Shown here: one piece after another, positions 57,218 to 64,000 of the stretch
Layout: each line of letters opens with the position of its first letter
How positions within the stretch are numbered: the first letter of the stretch is position 1
Assembly: GCF_014905415.1 (NCBI RefSeq)
Contig: NZ_BNEO01000002.1
Span: forward strand, 434,001 to 498,000
DNA: 64,000 nt
DNA from: Virgibacillus salexigens
GTDB taxonomy: Bacteria > Bacillota > Bacilli > Bacillales > Amphibacillaceae
Direction of reading: 5' to 3'
Translations under genes and position numbers: made by a program
Notes under the pieces: generated by a model
What the model saw: only the letters and a program-made list of their open reading frames with translations
Told to the model about the DNA's origin: nothing
The model's database searches: none

Positions 57218-57709
57218 GTGGATGTACAGATTAAAATAGCACAAGTAGAACAAAAAGTTGTAGTAAAACACTTACTCGAATTATACAAATATGATTTTAG
57301 TGAGTTTGATCCTGAGGATGTAAACGATCAAGGGTTATACGGTTACAAGTATTTTGATCATTATTGGACAGAGCCAGAACGCTTCCCTTTTTTAATTAGA
57401 GTTAATGGAAATTATGCTGGATTCGCCCTGGTTCGCAAAATAACTCAAGAGGGTGAAAACCCCGAATCTTATTTTTCGATGGCTGAGTTTTTTGTTATGA
57501 AAAAGTACCGAAAAGATGGCGTTGGTAGGAAAACGGCATTTTATTTATTTAATTCGTTTCCTGGAAAATGGGAGGTTGCGGAAATGGAGGAGAACGTACC
57601 AGCGCAAAAATTCTGGAGAAAGATCATTTCTGAGTATACTAGGGGTAATTATAAAGAAATTCAAAAAAACGATTGGGAAGGGCCAGTCCAAACGTTAATT
57701 ACTGGCTAA
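57218..57709 (+). CDS. GNAT-like acetyltransferase
   Basis: A 163-residue GNAT relative with FAL(V)R strand and motif A MKKYRKDGVGRKTAFYLF (near residue 95), followed by WEVAEMEENVPAQKFWRK, the typical helix after the CoA loop. GTG start after GGGGGTTATAT. The acceptor is unknown. Confidence 0.85.
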   Translation: MDVQIKIAQVEQKVVVKHLLELYKYDFSEFDPEDVNDQGLYGYKYFDHYWTEPERFPFLIRVNGNYAGFALVRKITQEGENPESYFSMAEFFVMKKYRKDGVGRKTAFYLFNSFPGKWEVAEMEENVPAQKFWRKIISEYTRGNYKEIQKNDWEGPVQTLITG

Positions 57710-57756
57710 TTGTATGATAATATTCCTCTTTAGTGCCAGCCAATATCAAAATAGAC

Positions 57757-57821
57757 TATTCCAGAATAGGGCGCAGTTGCGTAATAAATTTGTTTATCAG
57801 TTTGGGCCATATTGTTTATTT
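57757..57821 (+). repeat. Array element, two modules
   Basis: Module 1 AATAGGGCGCAGTTGCGTAA then TAA (57765-57787); module 2 GGGCCATATTG (57804-57814) flanked by AATAAA and TTTATT. Confidence 0.82.
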
Positions 57822-57846
57822 GTAAATTGTATAAGGGGGGTTATAA

Positions 57847-58332
57847 ATGGTTATATACAGTTTAAATCAGGCATTAAACCTTCAGGAAGAAGGAAAACTG
57901 GAAGAAGCTAATAAGATATTATTTGAACTTATTCAAACGGATAACAACAATGGATACTTGCATTATCTTTATGCATCGAATTGTGACTCGTTGGGAAAGG
58001 AAAGAGATGCCTATCCATATTATGAAAAGGCAATTTATTTAGGGCTTGATAAAAATGATTTACAAGGTGCATATCTGGGTTTAGGTAGCACTTATCGGAC
58101 ATTAGGTATGTATAAAGATTCGGAACGGGTATTAAGTGAAGGAATTAAACAGTTTTCAAACGATAATGCACTAAAAGTATTCTATGCTATGACACTTTAT
58201 AATTTAAACCGTTTTAATGAAGCTACAGAGCTGTTACTCAAGTGCATTGTGGAGACGTCCAATGATTCAAATTTAAATCACTATAAAAGGGCAATTGAAT
58301 TCTACGCTACTAGACTGAATGAAACTTGGTAA
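57847..58332 (+). CDS. Tetratricopeptide repeat protein
   Basis: A 161-residue helical protein with about three to four TPR units: QEEGKLEEANKILFELIQ, RDAYPYYEKAIYLG, GSTYRTLGMYKDSERVLSEG and NRFNEATELLLKCI. No enzymatic domain or signal. Likely a protein-interaction scaffold. AAGGGGGGTT precedes ATG. Confidence 0.83.
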   Translation: MVIYSLNQALNLQEEGKLEEANKILFELIQTDNNNGYLHYLYASNCDSLGKERDAYPYYEKAIYLGLDKNDLQGAYLGLGSTYRTLGMYKDSERVLSEGIKQFSNDNALKVFYAMTLYNLNRFNEATELLLKCIVETSNDSNLNHYKRAIEFYATRLNETW

Positions 58333-58343
58333 TGTGTTGATTG

Positions 58344-58434
58344 ATCCGGAATCGGGCGCGAGAGCTGAAGATCAGCATAATATTCTTCAGCTTTTCTTAT
58401 TCAAGAACAAGGCAGTTATCTGGAAAAGTGAGGA
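58344..58434 (+). repeat. Array element interrupted by a hairpin
   Basis: Left piece AATCGGGCGCGAG (58350-58362) runs into an AGCTGAAG terminator hairpin; right piece TTATTCAAGAACAAGGCAG (58398-58416) then CTGGAAAA. The element may have been split by an insertion. Confidence 0.6.
58363..58400 (+). terminator. Terminator after the TPR gene
   Basis: AGCTGAAG (58363-58370) with CTTCAGCT (58385-58392), then TTTCTTATT; it lies inside an array element. Confidence 0.8.
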
Positions 58435-58443
58435 GTGAATATT

Positions 58444-58863
58444 TTGAAACCTATTCAAAAAGCATATGGTTATGTGACTCGGGTTAAAGAAGGAAAGCCA
58501 CAAGTGTTAGTATTTCAGCACCCTATTGCTGAAGCTGGTATTCAAATACCCAAGGGAACAGTAAAAGAAGGTGAAGATACTTTTAACGCAGTAATAAGAG
58601 AAATAAAAGAGGAAACTGGATTAGACAATTTTGAGGTAGAGGATTTAATAGCTGAAGATTTTTGGGAAAATGATGATGGAACCATACATAATAGATTTTT
58701 TTATAAGATAAAAGCGACAGAAGTTAAAGACGAGTGGGATTACCAGCCAACTGGTGGAGGGGAAGAAGATGGTCTTATATTCCGTTTCTTTTGGATATCA
58801 TCTAAAGATGAAATCAAACTAATAAGAGGTCACGCAGATTACTTCGACTACATATTTAATTAA
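58444..58863 (+). CDS. Nudix hydrolase
   Basis: A 139-residue Nudix protein. The box is KGTVKEGEDT then AVIREIKEETGL with the glutamates in place. FWENDDGTIHNRFFY follows, as in dNTP/diadenosine-type relatives. TTG 58444 is chosen: it lies 8 nt after GAGGAG, while GTG 58435 overlaps it. Intact single-gene unit. Confidence 0.88.
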   Translation: MKPIQKAYGYVTRVKEGKPQVLVFQHPIAEAGIQIPKGTVKEGEDTFNAVIREIKEETGLDNFEVEDLIAEDFWENDDGTIHNRFFYKIKATEVKDEWDYQPTGGGEEDGLIFRFFWISSKDEIKLIRGHADYFDYIFN

Positions 58864-58900
58864 TGAGTCCTAGATAATACCAACAGGTATTGTTTCTTAC

Positions 58901-58976
58901 CTTATTCAACATAAGGGCGCTTTCCTTGAATTAGGAGAGGGTCTTTCTTAATGAATAGGGCCATTTAATTGAATAA
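58901..58976 (+). repeat. Array element, two modules
   Basis: Module 1 ATAAGGGCGCTTTCCTTG then AATTA (58911-58933) with TTCAA/TTGAA stem; module 2 AATAGGGCCATTTAATTG then AATAA (58954-58976), the best module 2 of the window. Confidence 0.88.
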
Positions 58977-59130
58977 AAGAAAAGCTTTTGACCAAAACGA
59001 TAAGAAATTTTTTCCTTTAAATATGATAAACTTAAAGAAATTGACTCTGCAACATTAATAAAAAGGGATTTTCCCTGGGGAAAAGTGTTAAGTAACAGAG
59101 GTTACATAAGTGTAAGTAGGAGGGGAAAAA

Positions 59131-59685
59131 ATGAGGAAGATCATTAGTCAAATGATGATATCGCTTGATGGTTTCATCGAAGGAACGAATCAGGAGTTGG
59201 ACTGGCATCATGTTGATGATGAGTATCATAAGTATGCGGAAGAGATGCTGCATTCTGTTGATGTCATTTTGTATGGGAGAAAGACTTATCAACACATGAA
59301 GGATTTTTGGTCCACTGAATTTGCAATAGAGAGTTTTCCTGTTATCGCAGAAAGAATGAACCATTTGCCTAAAATTGTGTTTTCAGAGACGTTGAACGAT
59401 GTGGACTGGAATAACACAACACTTATCAAGGAGAAAGTTAACGATTCCATTATGAAGCTTAAGCAACAGCCGGGGAAAGATATGATTATCTTAGGAAGCT
59501 CGGACTTTGTATCCTTTTTAACAAACATTGGTTTGATCGATGAATACCAAGTAATAGTTAATCCGACCATTTTAGGTGGAGGCAAGCCTTATTTCAAAAA
59601 CATCACGAACCGAAAACTATTAAGGTTGGTGAAAACTAAAGAGTTTCAATCAGGGAATGTCCTACTTTGTTACCAATTAGCATGA
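59131..59685 (+). CDS. RibD C-terminal/dihydrofolate reductase-like protein
   Basis: A 184-residue reductase-fold protein starting MRKIISQMMISLDGFIEG, with DVILYGRKTYQHMKDFW (nucleotide-binding helix) and DMIILGSSDFVSFL, and VNPTILGGGKPYF near the end. This is the COG0262 RibD_C type, often of unknown function in bacilli. AGGAGGGG precedes ATG. Confidence 0.88.
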   Translation: MRKIISQMMISLDGFIEGTNQELDWHHVDDEYHKYAEEMLHSVDVILYGRKTYQHMKDFWSTEFAIESFPVIAERMNHLPKIVFSETLNDVDWNNTTLIKEKVNDSIMKLKQQPGKDMIILGSSDFVSFLTNIGLIDEYQVIVNPTILGGGKPYFKNITNRKLLRLVKTKEFQSGNVLLCYQLA

Positions 59686-59686
59686 G

Positions 59687-59841
59687 TAACTCGTCGAACA
59701 AAGGCGAGTAGCATAGCATCAACCATTAACAAATAAGATTCAATAGGTTTATTCCGCAAATTAGTAACTTATTGTGAAAATAATGGTAATTTAAAATAAT
59801 TGTTATTAAGTTAAAGAGCAGAAAAGTGAGGGGAATTTATA
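59687..59841. other. Intergenic region with hairpin, repeat remnant unclear
   Basis: ACTCGTC/GGCGAGT (59690-59710) makes a short stem. TTTATTCCGCAAATTAG (59750-59766) is at best a strongly decayed array-element left arm. Confidence 0.35.
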
Positions 59842-60351
59842 ATGGATAAGAGATACCCAATTGGACGATTTGATTATCCTCATGAAGTACAAGAAAAAGA
59901 TATTCAAATGTGGATTAAAGAAATGGCAACACTACCTAGTCGTTTAAATGCGTTAACTGTATCCCTTGATGAATTGAAATTAACAAAAACGTATAGAGAA
60001 AATAGCTGGAATGTACGTCAACTTATTCATCATATTATCGATAGCCATTTAAATGGGTATATTCAAATGAAATTAGCCTTGACAGAAGAAAATCCAGTGG
60101 TTAAAACGTATGAAGAAAGTGAATGGGCAAGGCTAATAGATTATGAGTTGCCCATAAAAGTTTCATTACAGTTATTAGAAAGTCTTCATGGACGCTGGAC
60201 ATATTTACTTAAAAATCTAACAGCTACTCAATTACAGCGTACATATCAGTATCCTGATGGTAGTAAAATGCGAGTTGAACAAAGTATCGCACTTTACGCA
60301 TGGCATGGTAATCACCATTTGGCACATATTCAGCAAGCTTTAAATAATTAA
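59842..60351 (+). CDS. DinB/YfiT-family putative metal-dependent hydrolase
   Basis: A 169-residue four-helix YfiT-type protein. Ligands are His in RQLIHHIIDSH (near 63-68) and the pair in WHGNHHLAHI (near 155-161). YPIGRFDYP at the N-terminus is the YfiT hallmark. Such proteins are predicted Zn or Ni hydrolases/transferases. GTGAGGGG precedes ATG. Confidence 0.9.
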   Translation: MDKRYPIGRFDYPHEVQEKDIQMWIKEMATLPSRLNALTVSLDELKLTKTYRENSWNVRQLIHHIIDSHLNGYIQMKLALTEENPVVKTYEESEWARLIDYELPIKVSLQLLESLHGRWTYLLKNLTATQLQRTYQYPDGSKMRVEQSIALYAWHGNHHLAHIQQALNN

Positions 60352-60365
60352 CATTTTGGTTGCTT

Positions 60366-60399
60366 TTCTTGAATATCTATGCAGCATGGTATTCAAGAA
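60366..60399 (+). terminator. Perfect 10-bp hairpin after the YfiT gene
   Basis: TTCTTGAATA (60366-60375) pairs with TATTCAAGAA (60390-60399). The right arm equals the array element's common left arm; no T-run follows. Confidence 0.5.
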
Positions 60400-60400
60400 C

Positions 60401-60477
60401 AATATTCCATTATCGGGCGCGATTCTGGAGTAAGAATCTGCGCTCTATTTATGAACCGGACCACGATTGTTGAATAA
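60401..60477 (+). repeat. Array element, two modules
   Basis: Module 1 TATCGGGCGCGATTCTGG then AGTAA (60411-60433), stem TATTCCA with TGGAGTA; module 2 AACCGGACCACGATTG... ending GTTGAATAA (60454-60477). Confidence 0.85.
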
Positions 60478-60513
60478 TTAAAATATTGAAATGTATTGGG
60501 AGGAACGGACTGT

Positions 60514-61230
60514 ATGGGGGGGAAAATGGAGTTAACAAAGGCTGTAGATTTTTTTGTTCGAGGTGAGTATTACTGTAGTCGCCAACCTGTATCCCAAGTT
60601 CATGCTTACGATTCTATAAAACATCTTGCTTTTGGTACAAATGTTGATGGCAGAACTGACGAGTTTATCGTATATAATTCAAATCCTACTCACGTTATTG
60701 ATACCATAAATAAACTAGACATAAAAAAAGACTATTGGCTTACAGTGTTTTCTGATGAAGGACTGCATATTTATGATGCTGAGGGATATACGATCAAAAG
60801 AACAGAGTTTCTTATGAGTTTAAATCTGGATAGCTGGTCTTTTGAAACAGAAAATAAGATCATCAAGTGTGTCAAAACTGAGGAAGAAGCGCGACGTATC
60901 AATCATTTTTTCAATAATTCAGTTATCGATCTTAAGAAATTAAATGATCCAAATCTGCATTTTTACGTTGTTGAGGAAAACGGGCATCCTGTATCTCATG
61001 GAAGCTATGCACTACTAGATAAAACCGTATTTTTAAATAATGTATTTACTTCAAAAATACATAGGGGTAAAGGAATGGCCATAGAACTTTGCCGAAAAAT
61101 GCTTATTGATGCCAAGCAGGAAGGTGCTGTCCAGAGTGTACTTATTTCTAGTCAGATGGGGCATCCTTTATATCTAAAATTAGGTTATCTAGATGTATCA
61201 AAGATGTGGGTGTTCGAAAGAAAACCTTAA
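60514..61230 (+). CDS. GNAT-domain protein
   Basis: A 238-residue protein. The C-terminal GNAT half has VFTSKIHRGKGMAIEL (CoA loop HRGKGM near 188) and SQMGHPLYLKLGYLDV; the N-terminal half is less typical. Start ATG 60514 with GGGAGGA upstream. It may acetylate a small molecule, unknown. Confidence 0.83.
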   Translation: MGGKMELTKAVDFFVRGEYYCSRQPVSQVHAYDSIKHLAFGTNVDGRTDEFIVYNSNPTHVIDTINKLDIKKDYWLTVFSDEGLHIYDAEGYTIKRTEFLMSLNLDSWSFETENKIIKCVKTEEEARRINHFFNNSVIDLKKLNDPNLHFYVVEENGHPVSHGSYALLDKTVFLNNVFTSKIHRGKGMAIELCRKMLIDAKQEGAVQSVLISSQMGHPLYLKLGYLDVSKMWVFERKP

Positions 61231-61300
61231 ACAATCGGGCGCAGTTGTTGAATAAAGACTGCGCCTCAATATTGGAGAAAAGGGCCATTTAGCCCAATAA
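61231..61300 (+). repeat. Array element, two canonical modules
   Basis: Module 1 AATCGGGCGCAGTTGTTG then AATAA (61233-61255); module 2 AAAAGGGCCATTTAGCCC then AATAA (61278-61300) with stem TATTGG (61270-61275) and CCAATA (61294-61299). GGCGCAGT also pairs with ACTGCGCC. Confidence 0.9.
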
Positions 61301-61343
61301 GTAGTTACGTATGTATCAATTATCCAAGGAGGTTGGAAAAACT

Positions 61344-61785
61344 TTGAAGAGAGTGGATGTTGCCTATGTACTTCTATATGATAGTGATGAAGAAAATATA
61401 TTGATGGTGAAAAATAAAGGAAGCCAATCCGCTTACTATACACTACCTGGTGGGGAAGTGGAAAATGGAGAAACTTTAGAAGACGCAGCTATTCGCGAAG
61501 TTAAAGAAGAAACAGGGTTAAACGTTGAACTAGACGGTGTTTTTGCAGTAAGTGAAGCTTTTTTTGAAGAACGAGGGCACCACGCAATATTCTTTTACTT
61601 TTAAAGGTAGAATTATAGATGGTGAAATAAATATATTATTTCCAGAAGAGATTGAAGAGGTAACTTGGATGGAGGCAAAAATAGCAAAAAAGTATGCATA
61701 TATACCGATTGTAGAAAAAAATCTTATAAATGGTGAGTCCATTATTCCATATATTCTTCGTGGGAAGGTAGTTCATAACGCTTAA
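61344..61785 (+). pseudogene. Nudix hydrolase gene with one-base frameshift
   Basis: TTG 61344 (AAGGAGG upstream) starts MKRVDVAYVLLYD, with an intact Nudix box GGEVENGET then AIREVKEETGL. The frame stops at 61604. One T too many at 61593-61596 separates it from the continuation FKGRIIDGEINILFPEEIEEVTW to 61785. The joined product would be about 147 residues. The frameshift may be real, a sequencing error, or slippage. Confidence 0.7.
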
Positions 61786-61788
61786 AAC

Positions 61789-61864
61789 TTCTTCAACATT
61801 CGGGCGCTATTCACTAATAAGGAATGGCGCCAATATGGCGTATAAGGGCCAGTTTACGGAAGAA
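61789..61864 (+). repeat. Array element, two modules
   Basis: Module 1 ATTCGGGCGCTATTCACTAA then TAA (61798-61820); module 2 ATAAGGGCCAGTTTACGG then AAGAA (61842-61864). Confidence 0.85.
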
Positions 61865-61929
61865 ATGAAAGAGTCTTTCTTTGTATATTGGGAAAGGCAA
61901 TTAATTCAATATGGGGGAGGGTATTACGA

Positions 61930-62634
61930 ATGCGTGTGGCTGCAATTTACGATATTCACGCGAACTATTCGGCATTAGAAGCTGTTTTAGCAGAAATCAA
62001 AAGAATAGATGTTGATCTAGCTGTTGTGGGGGGAGATTTGGCTTGGGGACCTGAGCCACGTCAAGTAATGGATTGTTTGATGGATTATAAAGAAGAATTC
62101 ACTTTTATCAGGGGAAACGTTGATCGTGAGGTTCCCTATCGCTACGGGAAAGAAAAAGGATTGGATGACTTTACAGCAGAATTAAACCACTGGTGTGCAG
62201 ATCAATTAACAGAAGAACAGTTGAAGTTTCTAAAAGGGCTGCCCGAAAAGGTAATTTTGAACATAGATGGGTTGGGAGAAATCCTATTTGTACACGGTTC
62301 GCCTCGCAGTGATGAAGAGGCAATTCGTATGGATACTCCTGAAGAAGAGATTCTACCAATGATCGAAGGTGTTCCGCAGGATATCATTGTTTGTGGTCAT
62401 ACTCACATTCAATTTGACCGTACAGTCGGTGGAAAACGCATCATCAATGCAGGAAGTGTCGGATTACAAAGCCGGGCTAACGGTGCTTGTTGGGCTGTAT
62501 TTGGTCCTAATGTTGAATTAAATGTCACTACGTACGATACAAAAACGGCTACCGAAAGAATTCTCAAATCCAATGCACCTTTCAAAGAGGATTTTACTGA
62601 TCATTATTTAAATCCACCTTATGAAGGACCTTAA
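61930..62634 (+). CDS. Calcineurin-like metallophosphoesterase (second copy)
   Basis: A 234-residue phosphoesterase with YDIHANYS, GGDLAWGPEP, RGNVDRE, VHGSPRSDEE and CGHTHIQFDR, the full metal set. It is clearly paralogous to the gene at 38300 (same block order and spacing). I choose ATG 61930 after GGGGGAGGG; the frame extends to 61888 without a site. Substrate unknown. Confidence 0.9.
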   Translation: MRVAAIYDIHANYSALEAVLAEIKRIDVDLAVVGGDLAWGPEPRQVMDCLMDYKEEFTFIRGNVDREVPYRYGKEKGLDDFTAELNHWCADQLTEEQLKFLKGLPEKVILNIDGLGEILFVHGSPRSDEEAIRMDTPEEEILPMIEGVPQDIIVCGHTHIQFDRTVGGKRIINAGSVGLQSRANGACWAVFGPNVELNVTTYDTKTATERILKSNAPFKEDFTDHYLNPPYEGP

Positions 62635-62668
62635 CCAATGTACATTGCAATTATTTGACTACACATTG

Positions 62669-62712
62669 CTTATTCAAGAATAGGGCGCAATTCCGGAATA
62701 TGAATAGCCAAA
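62669..62712 (+). repeat. Array element, module 1 with truncated module 2
   Basis: AATAGGGCGCAATTCCGG then AATAT (62679-62701). TATTC (62671-62675) pairs with GAATA (62696-62700) and GAAT (62678-62681) with ATTC (62690-62693), with AA/CG unpaired. A short GAATAGCC follows. Confidence 0.85.
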
Positions 62713-62816
62713 TAACTTCTTTTATTATTTTCCCGTTGTTTTTCACCGTTGCATTGTATTTTTACCAAAGAAATTATGATTTGATGTTGTTTAACTTTAA
62801 AGAGGAGGAATATTTT

Positions 62817-63422
62817 ATGAACCATTATAAACTGTCAGACTTCATTCGGGATTTAACTAATGTAGTAGAAACAACTAATTCTGATAGTGAACGAGTTCCA
62901 CAGGCTGAGCACCATCTCAGTAAATTATTGTCCAGTAAGTCATGGCTTCCCATGGAAAAAATGTATGCAGGAAATAACAGTTATGGTCGTCATTCTCTTT
63001 ATCGCGATCCACAAGACCGCTTTGAGATTCTTGCACTCATTTGGGAACCTGAACATAGTACACCATTACACGACCATGATGGAACATGGGGGGTAGAGGG
63101 AGTTTTTTCAGGTCGAATGAAGATTTTTAATTATTTACAATCAGAATCGTATTCTAATCAAACTACTAAACTAAGATATGCTGGTACAATGACTATAAAT
63201 GAACAAAGCACTGGAGAGCTATTGCCACCAGCGGATTGCCATATTTTGAAACCTCAAGGGGAAGAAACGGTCATCACCATTCATGTTTATGGAAAACAGC
63301 TTAAAAAGTTTCGGGTATTTGAACAGACTGATCAAAAAGACATCTACCTTACTCATCAAAAAACTGTTGGATATACTACAGAAACATGTCTTGAGGGCAA
63401 CGAAATTAACAAGATAAGATAA
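62817..63422 (+). CDS. Cysteine dioxygenase type I family protein
   Basis: A 201-residue cupin. Iron ligands are His85 and His87 in PLHDHDG and His156 in ITIHVYG, as in bacterial cysteine dioxygenases, which turn cysteine into cysteine sulfinate with O2. I start at ATG 62817 after AGAGGAGGAA. The frame is open far upstream (to 62655) through the repeat and a hydrophobic stretch, but the binding site decides. Confidence 0.87.
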   Translation: MNHYKLSDFIRDLTNVVETTNSDSERVPQAEHHLSKLLSSKSWLPMEKMYAGNNSYGRHSLYRDPQDRFEILALIWEPEHSTPLHDHDGTWGVEGVFSGRMKIFNYLQSESYSNQTTKLRYAGTMTINEQSTGELLPPADCHILKPQGEETVITIHVYGKQLKKFRVFEQTDQKDIYLTHQKTVGYTTETCLEGNEINKIR

Positions 63423-63426
63423 AAGG

Positions 63427-63459
63427 TTTATTCAATTATCGGGCGCGTTTGTGGCATAA
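63427..63459 (+). repeat. Array element, one module (last clear copy)
   Basis: TATCGGGCGCGTTTGTGG then CATAA (63437-63459) with TTTAT left arm and ATAAA right arm. Confidence 0.8.
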
Positions 63460-63504
63460 AAAGAATGAGTCTAATTATTACTACCCAATCAAGTGGTATT
63501 AGTA

Positions 63505-63540
63505 ACCGGCACGTACGCGCGTACATCGTGCCGGTATTTT
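63505..63540 (+). terminator. Strong terminator-like hairpin
   Basis: ACCGGCACG (63505-63513) and CGTGCCGGT (63527-63535) enclose a nested GTACGCGCGTAC palindrome, followed by ATTTTTC. Confidence 0.8.
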
Positions 63541-63754
63541 TCATGCTTGCAGGTGTTACTCTTGGCGTAATTAAAAAAAGATGGATAGCGATTTGGAAAA
63601 AATTTGATACAATTTATGTGTGGTGCATGGAATACTTTGAATTCAACCATCAAGTTATTTAGATGAGGAAACAATAATTTTATAAAAATCCCTAAATTAA
63701 TTACTGGAACTATTTAATCGTTTAAAAAGTTAATAACGACAGAAAGTGGTTAAA

Positions 63755-64000
63755 ATGCAGGAATATTATTATGCAATAAAATTAAATGGTTTCTCTACAA
63801 AATAATATCAATAGAGGGATCAGTAAATTGGCGTCATTCAAGGATATTTTGGCAATATATTAAAGAAAGTGATAGATGGGCTCGTAGCTGATGTACCTAT
63901 GTACAAAAACCTAGAACATTTAAAGGACAAATTGCTGTAACTTACTCTGACGGTGACTGCGGTAAATATGAAATTCTCATGAGAAACAGTAAGGCTGTCA
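63755..64000 (+). pseudogene. Unrecognised broken gene running off the window
   Basis: ATG 63755 opens MQEYYYAIKLNGFSTK, then a one-base shift leads to IEGSVNWRHSRIFWQYIKESDRWARS, a TGA at 63889-63891, and the same frame resumes VQKPRTFKGQIAVTYSDGDCGKYEI to the window edge. The pieces look like one protein with a frameshift and a stop. No family recognised. Confidence 0.4.

Noticed and set aside
57714-57911. 65-codon frame across a repeat
   Set aside because: It covers an array element and overlaps the TPR gene in another frame.
30832-63459. Integron attC sites
   Set aside because: The repeats lack the RYYYAAC and GTTRRRY core sites and no integrase gene is in the window, so only the layout is integron-like.
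30832-63459. CRISPR array
   Set aside because: Repeats are spaced by whole genes and differ in sequence; no uniform spacers and no cas genes.
63465-63662. 65-codon frame after the cysteine dioxygenase gene
   Set aside because: It starts in a repeat, runs through a strong terminator hairpin and shows no family features.
1-64000. tRNA, rRNA, insertion sequences or prophage genes
   Set aside because: None were recognised on either strand; no transposase or phage protein motif is readable.

Overview
The window looks like a low-GC, spore-forming Bacillaceae chromosome, most likely from the Oceanobacillus/Virgibacillus group. The gene order in the first 30.7 kb is the Bacillus-type block dapA-tepA-spoIIIE-ymfC...ymfFHIJKM-pgsA-cinA-recA-rny-ymdB-spoVS-miaB-ymcA-cotE-mutS-mutL-miaA-hfq, and spoVS, cotE and spoIIIE point to sporulation. 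The species is inferred from protein wording and gene order, not from a search.

Region 1 (1-30.8 kb) is conserved core, all on the + strand. It covers the lysine-pathway end of dapA, a ClpP-like TepA, the SpoIIIE DNA translocase, a GntR regulator with a four-gene BMP-type nucleoside ABC importer, the ymf genes with RodZ-like YmfM, phospholipid synthesis (pgsA), CinA, RecA with an SOS-like box, RNase Y, YmdB, SpoVS, tRNA modification (miaB, miaA), the RNase Y partner YmcA, spore coat CotE, mismatch repair (mutSL), a Dps-like protein and Hfq. Most units end in clear intrinsic terminators.

Region 2 (30.8-64 kb) is accessory and very different. It is a run of short, mostly single-gene units, almost all on the + strand, each with its own ribosome binding site. 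They encode several GNAT acetyltransferases, four Nudix hydrolases, two DinB/YfiT-type proteins, two aminoglycoside-nucleotidyltransferase-like proteins, two paralogous metallophosphoesterases, VOC, ASCH, SRPBCC, RibD-like, TPR and cysteine dioxygenase proteins, and many tiny membrane proteins. Many genes are broken by frameshifts or stops. Between the genes lies a recurrent intergenic element. It is built from one or two copies of a roughly 23-nt core (AATMGGGC..., ending GGAATAA), each forming a hairpin whose stem changes in a compensatory way while the GGGCGC or GGGCCAT loop stays. I count about 27 convincing or fair loci, nearly all in the gene direction, and saw none in region 1. The layout resembles a gene-cassette array, but the repeat is not an integron attC and no recombinase is in the window.

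Three operon-like blocks interrupt the array. One is a GC-richer FAD oxidoreductase plus ECF41 sigma factor module (42.7-44.9 kb) with a matching ECF41 promoter. The second is a DUF2268 protease facing a TipAS-type MerR regulator (45.5-47.4 kb), with a shared operator sequence in both promoters. The third is a copper/thiol island (47.6-53.8 kb) with copZ-like, glutaredoxin-like and sulfite-reductase-half genes, an MFS exporter, and csoR-copA-copZ with CsoR-like operators. No tRNA, rRNA, CRISPR array, IS element or phage gene was recognised.
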